A stretch of DNA of 64,000 nucleotides, taken from the NCBI RefSeq assembly GCF_947387555.1, contig NZ_CANDNZ010000022.1, positions 1-64,000 of the forward strand, written 5' to 3'. The DNA is from Thalassomonas sp. RHCl1 (lineage in GTDB: Bacteria; Pseudomonadota; Gammaproteobacteria; Enterobacterales; Alteromonadaceae). The notes beneath the pieces were generated by a model that was not told the DNA's origin, did not search any database, and saw nothing but the letters and a program-made list of their open reading frames with translations. Shown piece by piece: positions 57,671 to 64,000 of this stretch (within the stretch, counting starts at the first letter, position 1; each line of letters begins with the position of its first letter). Made by a program: the position numbers and the translations under genes.

Positions 57671-58085
57671 ATGTATTTTTGAGCCTTAATGAGTGCAAAC
57701 GGTAATATCCTTGATGGTTGCATATTAAAGCTTATTGCCGGTTTTGTTAATCTTTCTATCATCAGAATCCGGGCTTTTCAGGCGGGATATTTGTTTAAAA
57801 GTTGGTTTTATTTCATTGACCGGTGTTAATGAAACTTTATTGTGCTTATTTCAACTTATTGTTATTTATGTAAAAAGACAAAAAAGAGATTAAATAGATA
57901 TAGAATAGACTTGCCATAGATTGTAGTTATCACCCCTATTTCATAAAAGGTAACACTAAGGGTAAAAATTAAAACAAAACTTTAGCAAACAAAATAAAGC
58001 AAGCCCCTTTGTTCCAGGCAGCCACTCAGGCAAATATTGGCTGTAATGCTTGCGGGGAATAGCAATATGATTTTAGGGAGATAAC
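57671..58085. other. Divergent promoter region between the CadC-like regulator and TonB receptor
   Basis: This 415-base region is A+T-rich, especially 57820-58000. It holds no gene and no obvious perfect repeat. It must contain the promoters of both genes and is the natural place for the regulator to bind. A GGGAG ribosome site lies just before the receptor ATG. Confidence 0.45.
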
Positions 58086-61000
58086 ATGAATAAAAATTTG
58101 ATCACTTTGGCTATCCTGGCGGGCAGCTCTTTGATGAGTTCGCCGGTGTTGGCTTTTGCCGATGCCGGACAAAAGGCCGAACAGGAAGTAAGTCGCACAG
58201 CAATAAATCAACAACCGATAGTTGAAAATAAGCTCGAGGATGAGAAAGTCGAAAAAATTACCATCACCGGCTCCCGCTTGCGCCGCGACAGTTTCAGCGT
58301 CGCCACCCCTTTGGTCACCATCAGCAGGGAAGCGATTGAAGATGCCGGTATCGGCTCGCTTTCGACTATTTTAGTGGAAGAAATTCCCGCATTGTCGGAA
58401 AGTTTAAGCAACACCAATACCCAGTCGAGTATCACAGGTACCGGGATCTCTACCGTCAACCTGCGTAACTTAGGCTCAGATCGCACCTTAACCCTGATTG
58501 ACGGCCGGCGTGTGGTGTCCAATTCCTACAACGGTAACTATGTCAGTTTAAGTACCATACCGGCGGGCATGCTGGAAAAGGTGGAAGTGATCACCGGCGG
58601 TGCTTCGGCAACGTATGGCTCTGATGCCATTGCCGGTGTGGTCAATATTATCACCCAGCAAAATAAGGAAGGGCTGGAGTTTAAGGTACGTAGCGGCGAA
58701 ACCCCGGAAGGCGGCGGTGAAGAGTTAACCCTGGATTTAAACTACGGCACTGACTTTAATGAGGGCCGGGGTTATTTCTATTTCAGTACTACCTATGACA
58801 AGCAGGGGGAAATTGCCTGGAATGAAAGGGACAGGGCGGCGATAGAAACCGACTTTGATTATGACGAAGATCTGATGTGTAACACCAATGGTACTGTAGA
58901 CGGAGATCAGTGCGTACGGGATATCACCAAGGATGACTGGCGCGCCCGCTCCGACGGTTTGCCCGGCGGTGTTTTTGTTGAAGGCAGCGGTGGCATAGGC
59001 GGTTTTTGGTATAATAGCGACGGCCTGCAAAGTGACTGGAATGAAGAGCGTGACGGAGTCAATTATCGCCAATGGGATAAACTCAGGACACCGGAAGATA
59101 CCTTTTCCACCGCTTTTAAGGTGAATTATGAGTTAACCGACGACATCACCGGCTTTTTTCAAATCCAGTACAGCAATAACCAGTCGGTCAACGTTAAAGC
59201 CCCGGAAGATGAATATGAAGGTTCCTTGGTGCTGGTGATAGATCCGGTTACCGGGGAAACCTCCCGGGTGAAAAGCAGCAAAATACCGTTAACCAACCCA
59301 TATATCCCGGAAGAAATCCTGGCTGCGACTGACTCGGATATCAAATGGGATCGCCGCATGTATGAAGTGGGTAATGTCACCACAGACAACGAGCGTGAAA
59401 CCATCCGTACCTGGGCCGGGTTGCAGGGGACTCTATTTGACGGTGACTGGGATTGGGATGTATCCGTGGGCTATGGCAATTTCCAGCAAGAGCAAAAACG
59501 CTTAAATGAAATTAATGTATTAAACCTGAAGCAGGCATTAGATGCCGAATACGCCGAAGACGGCACCACGATACAATGCGCCGATGTTGATGCCAGGGCG
59601 GCGGGTTGTGTGCCGGTGAACCTGTTTGGCGAAGGCTCGATCACAGAAGATGCGGCGGACTGGATCCGGGCTAATCCCACCATCAGCAAAGAAATCGAGC
59701 AGCTGAGTTTTATCGGTTATATCGCCGGTGATTTATTTACCCTGCCGGCCGGTCCCGTGCCTGTGGTGATCGGTGCCGAATACCGTAAAGACAAGCAAAG
59801 TATCGGTACCAGCTATGATCAGCAATATGGCGGTATTACCTTTAATATCGTGCCGGCATTCTCGGGGGAAATTGACGTTAAAGAAGTGTTTGTCGAGGCG
59901 GCTTTCCCGCTGCTGACGGATGCGCCGCTGGCCAAGTCGTTAACGGCGGAAACTTCCCTGCGCTTGGCGGATTATAGCCATGAAAATATCGACCTGATGT
60001 CGAGTTATAAACTGGGGCTGACCTGGGAGCCGGTAGAAGGTTATATGCTCAGAGCCAACTACGCCCGCGCACAACGGGCCCCGAATATTACCGAAGTCTT
60101 GTCCCCGGCGCGTGGCGACTATGACGATTACGTGGATATTTGTGAGGGGGTTACCGCCAATTCTACCGGTGCCGGTCACGATAACTGCCGTAAAGAGGTC
60201 AGCATTGCCGCCCTGATCAGCGAAGATCCGAATTTTGCTTTGGCCGATGAGAACAGCGGTTATTCCCCCAATGCCGGTAATGATCAGTTAAAAGAAGAAA
60301 CCGGCGATACCTATACCTTTGGTATCTCCATGGCGCCTGGTTTTATCGACAACCTGCAGCTGGCAGTTGATTATTATGACATTACCGTAGACGGTGCGAT
60401 TGAAGAAATCGATAACAATGAAATTATCAACCAGTGTTATAACTCTTCAAGGGAATGGGGCGAGTCAAACGAGTTCTGCAATCAAATTACCCGCGACAGC
60501 GACGGACAAATTGTTGAGGTGATGCAGCGCTTATATAACGTCGGCGAATTGTCCACCCGCGGCTATGATATCGCCCTGGCGTATCAATATGATCTTGAGG
60601 AGCTAGGCGTCCTGAAATTTAAAGCCGATATGACCCATGTGATCGAATATACCAAAACCTATCTGGGTAACGATGGTGAAGAAACCCTGAATTACAAAGG
60701 TGAACTAGAATCGGGTATTTTTGACGACAGTGCTTCTGCTTCTGTGAGCTGGAGCAATGATAACTGGCGCATCAGCTGGAGCACTAAGTATAAAAGTGCT
60801 ATCGTCGACAGCCATGAGCGGGTTCAGGAGCACCAGGCGATGTTTGCGGCAAATGACGCAAACTGTGCTGCCGGACTGGACAATTGTGTCCTTGATCCGG
60901 AAACACCGGATTACCTGTATTACGGCTCTTATATCAAACATAACTTCTCTGCTTCTTATACCACACAGTGGCAGGACAGTGAGGTTCGCCTGTTTGCCGG

Positions 61001-61142
61001 CGTAAACAATGTCTTTGATAACAAGGGACCGTTTGTCGCCCGTGGTGGAAGCGTCGGGGAAACCGGTGTCGGTAACTTCGGCAGCAGCTATGGCGGCGGT
61101 GTCGGTCGTTTCCTTTACCTGGGTAGTGAAGTTAAATTCTAA
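58086..61142 (+). CDS. TonB-dependent outer-membrane receptor (large, 1018 residues)
   Basis: It has a signal peptide (TLAILAGSSLMSSPVLAFA), a TonB-box-like VEKITITGSRLRR, and a plug domain with VNLRNLGSDRTLTLIDGRR, EKVEVITGGASATYGSDAIA and GVVNII. A long barrel of about 850 residues ends in YLGSEVKF. The RRDSFSVATP and RTLTLIDGRR variants mark the group of oligosaccharide or peptide type receptors common in Alteromonadales. The substrate is not determinable. It is divergent from a winged-helix/propeller regulator. A secreted phosphatase gene follows. Confidence 0.94.
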   Translation: MNKNLITLAILAGSSLMSSPVLAFADAGQKAEQEVSRTAINQQPIVENKLEDEKVEKITITGSRLRRDSFSVATPLVTISREAIEDAGIGSLSTILVEEIPALSESLSNTNTQSSITGTGISTVNLRNLGSDRTLTLIDGRRVVSNSYNGNYVSLSTIPAGMLEKVEVITGGASATYGSDAIAGVVNIITQQNKEGLEFKVRSGETPEGGGEELTLDLNYGTDFNEGRGYFYFSTTYDKQGEIAWNERDRAAIETDFDYDEDLMCNTNGTVDGDQCVRDITKDDWRARSDGLPGGVFVEGSGGIGGFWYNSDGLQSDWNEERDGVNYRQWDKLRTPEDTFSTAFKVNYELTDDITGFFQIQYSNNQSVNVKAPEDEYEGSLVLVIDPVTGETSRVKSSKIPLTNPYIPEEILAATDSDIKWDRRMYEVGNVTTDNERETIRTWAGLQGTLFDGDWDWDVSVGYGNFQQEQKRLNEINVLNLKQALDAEYAEDGTTIQCADVDARAAGCVPVNLFGEGSITEDAADWIRANPTISKEIEQLSFIGYIAGDLFTLPAGPVPVVIGAEYRKDKQSIGTSYDQQYGGITFNIVPAFSGEIDVKEVFVEAAFPLLTDAPLAKSLTAETSLRLADYSHENIDLMSSYKLGLTWEPVEGYMLRANYARAQRAPNITEVLSPARGDYDDYVDICEGVTANSTGAGHDNCRKEVSIAALISEDPNFALADENSGYSPNAGNDQLKEETGDTYTFGISMAPGFIDNLQLAVDYYDITVDGAIEEIDNNEIINQCYNSSREWGESNEFCNQITRDSDGQIVEVMQRLYNVGELSTRGYDIALAYQYDLEELGVLKFKADMTHVIEYTKTYLGNDGEETLNYKGELESGIFDDSASASVSWSNDNWRISWSTKYKSAIVDSHERVQEHQAMFAANDANCAAGLDNCVLDPETPDYLYYGSYIKHNFSASYTTQWQDSEVRLFAGVNNVFDNKGPFVARGGSVGETGVGNFGSSYGGGVGRFLYLGSEVKF

Positions 61143-61256
61143 CCCGGTAAGCCTGCTCTTTTATCACGGCGATATGTTGCACCTGTAGGGCTGATATATC
61201 GCCGCCTTTGTGCTCGCTGACAAGTGGGCTTTATTTTTTACAACCGGATATAAACA

Positions 61257-62357
61257 ATGATGTTTTCATTTATGCCGAAATTAGCCGTTAAGTTTTGCTT
61301 TAGCAGTTTAGCGTTCGCTTTTACCACCCAGGCTGATGCCGGGGAAGCATTGCCTTTGGTTGATGATGGTCCATATATCTCCATCGAGGGGGATAAGTTA
61401 CAAGCGCAATGGTTTTGCCAAAGTAAGCTGCGCTCCAGTCATGTCGGGCTGGAGCAATTACCCCATCAGTTTCATTACTGTGATCGCAGCACGGCAGCTG
61501 TGGTCGAAAGTTTAGCGGTGCCCGGTGATGCCGTCAGCTACCGGGGAGATTTTAAAGTGGCCGCTCTCAGTGACTTCCACGGTCAGTATGATTTGGTGAT
61601 CAAGTTATTAACCAATAACAAGATCATTGATGGTAATGGCGACTGGGCTTTTGGTAACGGGCATTTTGTTATCACAGGTGATGTTTTCGACCGCGGCGAC
61701 AAGGTCACCGAGTTATTATGGTTTTTATATCATCTGGAAAATCAGGCAGAGCGTGCCGGCGGCAAGGTGCACTTATTGTTAGGCAATCATGAGGTGATGG
61801 TGTTAAACGGTGATTTGCGCTACCTGCATCCTAAATATGTGGAGACGGCCAAACTATTCGATACCCCGTTTGAACAGTTATTTGCACAAGATACTGTCCT
61901 GGGCAGCTGGTTACGCAGTAAATCTGTGCTGGTTAAAGTCAACGATATGTTATTTGCCCACGGCGGTTTCCATCCCGAGCTGGCGAAAGCAGCCAGAAGC
62001 CTGGAGGATATCAACCGGGTATTTAAACAAAACCTGGTGAAAAGCGAACTGCCGCAACCACGCCAGGGCTGGGGTAAGGAATTACATGGCGGCAAAGGCC
62101 CTATCTGGTATCGGGGATATTTTAAGGGCGAGGATAATGGTGCCAGCAGTGAAGAAATTGATTTGTTGTTAAAACATTTTGCCATCAAGCACCTGGTGGT
62201 CGGTCATACTTCTCAAAAACAGGTTGAAACCCGTTATCAGGGCCGGGTGATTGCCATAGACTCCAGCATTAAAAAGGGCCGCTATGGTGAGATTTTACTG
62301 ATTGACGGCAAGCAAAAATGGCGCGGGACTTTAGCCGGTGAAAAGATAGCTTTGTAA
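61257..62357 (+). CDS. Exported metallophosphoesterase (Shewanella-like phosphatase type)
   Basis: The 366-residue protein has a signal peptide (LAVKFCFSSLAFAFTTQADA). It has the PPP-family motifs LSDFHGQYD, GDVFDRGD, LLGNHEVM, FAHGGFHPE and VVGHTSQ, giving a two-metal active site. This matches bacterial Shewanella-like (SLP) protein phosphatases. It is probably periplasmic and acts on phosphotyrosine, phosphoserine or small phosphate esters. It starts 114 bases after the TonB receptor. Confidence 0.9.
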   Translation: MMFSFMPKLAVKFCFSSLAFAFTTQADAGEALPLVDDGPYISIEGDKLQAQWFCQSKLRSSHVGLEQLPHQFHYCDRSTAAVVESLAVPGDAVSYRGDFKVAALSDFHGQYDLVIKLLTNNKIIDGNGDWAFGNGHFVITGDVFDRGDKVTELLWFLYHLENQAERAGGKVHLLLGNHEVMVLNGDLRYLHPKYVETAKLFDTPFEQLFAQDTVLGSWLRSKSVLVKVNDMLFAHGGFHPELAKAARSLEDINRVFKQNLVKSELPQPRQGWGKELHGGKGPIWYRGYFKGEDNGASSEEIDLLLKHFAIKHLVVGHTSQKQVETRYQGRVIAIDSSIKKGRYGEILLIDGKQKWRGTLAGEKIAL

Positions 62358-62757
62358 GTTATTTGAGTACCTGAAAATACCCGCTTAATTTCTTATCCGA
62401 AAAGCGGGGGATAAGCCTGCCTGAAGGCAGAACCTTTATTTTCTTCTATGCTTTCAATGGCAAAAATCAAATAAAATAAAGGGCTTAACAATGTAATGTA
62501 AAGAAAGGTTATCAAGAAAATTTTCTGCAAATGTGGCAGCGAAACTATGATAGCAACAGGCTTGGTCCGCTGGATATTTCAGATATGGATACCGGCGGTA
62601 TAGAATAATGCCGGTAAGCTGGCAATGAACATTTAAAGGTGTCAATCCTCCTGCCATAATTTACTATGTCTATCAGCATAAGCCGGACTGTGTCACCCCG
62701 GTTCGGCTTATAAGCCCTGGTTGTTTATCTTTGGCTGACAAGTGATGGTGTGGAAGC
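62358..62757. other. Intergenic region between the two phosphatase genes
   Basis: No gene is seen. Two hairpins lie just after the first phosphatase: CTTATCC (62392-62398)/GGATAAG (62409-62415), and CTGCC (62417-62421)/GGCAG (62426-62430) with a 4-base loop followed by AACCTTTATTTTC. The second is a weak terminator candidate. The remaining 320 bases hold nothing clear. Confidence 0.4.
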
Positions 62758-63486
62758 ATGATGATGTCTGAAGTAAATCTGGCTGTCCCCTACCGGGAGT
62801 TACCCTTTAATAAGCAAGGGACGGATTACTTTGTCGGTGATATTCACGGCTGTTATGACTTGCTGCTCGAACAATTAAAACAGCTTAACTTCAGTGAGCA
62901 TGATCGTTTGATCGCCATGGGGGATCTTATCGACCGCGGCCGGGATTCAGCCTTATGCCTGCAGCTGCTGGAACAGCCCTGGTTTTTTTCTGTGCTGGGC
63001 AACCATGAGCATATGTTCCTTCAGGCCTGTGAGGTGCATATCAAGGGGGCGGAACACTGCTATGATAGCGAGGCGATTCATTTCTGGTACCGGCATTGCC
63101 TTAATGGCGGTGATTGGCTCGGCCAGTGTACTGCGGATGAAATCCGGGCATTTAAAACCCTGATTGAGCAGCATTGTTCGCTGGCCTTATCGGTAGAAAC
63201 CGGGGTTGCTAAACAAAAGCTTGGTGTGACTCATGCGGCGGTGCCGGATGACTGGCAAAAACTTAAAAATAATAATTACCTGCTCGCCAATTTGACAGCA
63301 CTTTTATGGGATAGAAGGCAATTTCAAAATGACAGACCTAAAGCAAGTAAAAATATTGCTCTGACGGTGCATGGTCATAATGCCTGCCAGGCGGTTATTA
63401 AAAAAGCTAACCGAATTTATATCGATACCCGCCAGCGTTCAGGCCGGTTTACTATTTTGAGCTTACAGCAGCTGTTTGCATTATAA
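62758..63486 (+). CDS. Cytoplasmic PPP-family serine/threonine-protein phosphatase (PrpA/PrpB-like)
   Basis: The 242-residue phosphatase has no signal peptide. The motifs YFVGDIHGCYD, AMGDLIDRGRDS, VLGNHEHMFL, GVTHAAVPDDW and VHGHNACQ are those of lambda-type/PphA-PphB enzymes. It should use two metal ions (usually Mn) to dephosphorylate proteins. It is unrelated in detail to the exported phosphatase upstream (shorter, no signal), so the pair did not arise by recent duplication. Three consecutive ATG codons occur at the start; the first is used here. Confidence 0.9.
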   Translation: MMMSEVNLAVPYRELPFNKQGTDYFVGDIHGCYDLLLEQLKQLNFSEHDRLIAMGDLIDRGRDSALCLQLLEQPWFFSVLGNHEHMFLQACEVHIKGAEHCYDSEAIHFWYRHCLNGGDWLGQCTADEIRAFKTLIEQHCSLALSVETGVAKQKLGVTHAAVPDDWQKLKNNNYLLANLTALLWDRRQFQNDRPKASKNIALTVHGHNACQAVIKKANRIYIDTRQRSGRFTILSLQQLFAL

Positions 63487-63678
63487 CTTGTACCTTAGCC
63501 GGAGGGCTCTCGGGTGTTCATAAAACCGGCGATTATTAGAGTGATTATTCTGAATATAAAATTAGTTACATAAATAAAGGGGGGAATCAGCGCTAACGCT
63601 AGTAATATCAACGCATTTAGATTAAATTTGCCGCCCTATTTTATCCTTTAGAACAACAACAGTTTATAAGAGCGCCTT

Positions 63679-63897
63679 ATGTTAGAAAATACTCTCCCCC
63701 AACTCGAACAAATTCTCGAAAAAAATAATGTTTTAAAAGCCCAGGTGAAAGAGCTTGAACAGCAGAAAAGTGATTTGATGGAAGAAAACGAAAGTCTGCA
63801 GCTTGAAGTGATGGAAAGCGAAGAAAAACAAAAACAAACCAGCAGCTCGCTGGAAAACCTGTTAGCTAAGTTGCAAAGTGTCCAAGAGGCGTCTTAA
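63679..63897 (+). CDS. Small coiled-coil protein upstream of zapA (TIGR02449-like)
   Basis: The 72-residue protein is one continuous heptad coiled coil (LEQILEKNNVLKAQVKELEQ, QKSDLMEENESLQLEVM). A ZapB-like gene of this kind regularly precedes zapA in gammaproteobacteria. Its stop overlaps the zapA start (TAATG), which indicates coupled translation. A role in cell division is inferred only from position and coiled-coil form. Confidence 0.88.
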   Translation: MLENTLPQLEQILEKNNVLKAQVKELEQQKSDLMEENESLQLEVMESEEKQKQTSSSLENLLAKLQSVQEAS

Positions 63898-64000
63898 TGC
63901 CGGCGGATAACTCCAGAGGGATCTGTGTTGAAATTATGGGTAAGCAACATCAGTTTGCCTGCCCGGCGGATCAGGAAGAAGGTTTAAAGCAGGCCGCGAC
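63897..64000 (+). CDS. zapA: Cell division protein ZapA (5' part, cut by the window end)
   Basis: The 34 visible codons read MPADNSRGICVEIMGKQHQF then ACPADQEEGLKQAA. They match the ZapA N-terminus (E. coli [20 protein letters not shown]). ZapA binds FtsZ and cross-links protofilaments at the division ring. It starts by TAATG overlap with the coiled-coil gene. The rest lies beyond the window. Confidence 0.88.
   Translation, partial: MPADNSRGICVEIMGKQHQFACPADQEEGLKQAA

Overview
The window looks like the chromosome of a marine gammaproteobacterium of the Alteromonadales, most likely Colwelliaceae or Thalassomonas-like. This is inferred from the conserved core block valS-holC-pepA / lptF-lptG, two large TonB-dependent receptors, a BCCT osmolyte transporter, many membrane signalling proteins, and a zapA start preceded by its usual small coiled-coil gene. 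No phage, integrase, transposase or CRISPR array is visible.

Layout. 0.1-7.7 kb is housekeeping: valyl-tRNA synthetase, DNA polymerase III chi and leucyl aminopeptidase on the minus strand, and the LPS-export permeases LptF/LptG on the plus strand. A bidirectional terminator and an RDD membrane protein follow. A tRNA-Leu(CAA) with its own promoter and terminator (8.5-8.75 kb) marks the left edge of a small accessory cassette (8.9-11.6 kb). The cassette holds a LysM-like protein with a glycine-rich hydrophobic C-terminus and four tandem paralogous two-helix membrane proteins. I read it as a candidate membrane-acting toxin with an immunity array, and it is the strongest lead for an undescribed system. 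A dicarboxylate symporter, an orphan protein and a SymE-family toxin-like gene follow; a decayed copy of the SymE 3' end lies 14 kb away.

14.8-28.2 kb is a minus-strand signalling block. It holds a chemotaxis receptor, a three-gene operon (NIT-type hybrid kinase, Tll0287/DUF3365-type kinase with a CxxCH motif, REC-PAS-PAS-GGDEF-EAL protein) and a membrane-bound MASE1-CHASE-PAS-PAS-AAA+-Fis sigma-54 activator. A good -24/-12 promoter and an inverted repeat lie between activator and operon, so the activator probably switches the operon on. 28.8-33.5 kb holds a TPR-sulfotransferase and a TonB receptor with a long inverted repeat in its leader. 33.5-37 kb holds a BCCT transporter, a MarR regulator, a small periplasmic protein and a RidA-family protein.

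37.1-45.6 kb is a nitrite/NO respiration locus: norCBDQEF leftward and nirK, a secreted orphan, a His-rich SCO copper protein and a tiny CCGSC protein rightward. The 300-base divergent region carries a near-consensus sigma-54 promoter for nirK, a weaker one for norC, and a GT-N7-AC palindrome between them, which suggests NorR-type control. At 45.9 kb a class I cyclic-di-GMP riboswitch precedes a small I9-prodomain-like exported protein and a trypsin-like secreted protease. 47.7-55.4 kb is a five-gene operon for a tripartite RND efflux pump plus its own two-component system. 55.5-64 kb holds a winged-helix/TolB-propeller membrane regulator divergent from a second TonB receptor, two metallophosphoesterases, and the start of the zapA locus.

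The functional themes are sensing of nitrogen oxides or redox state, cyclic-di-GMP signalling, and envelope transport and defence. All functions are inferred from sequence motifs read by eye; no database search was run.
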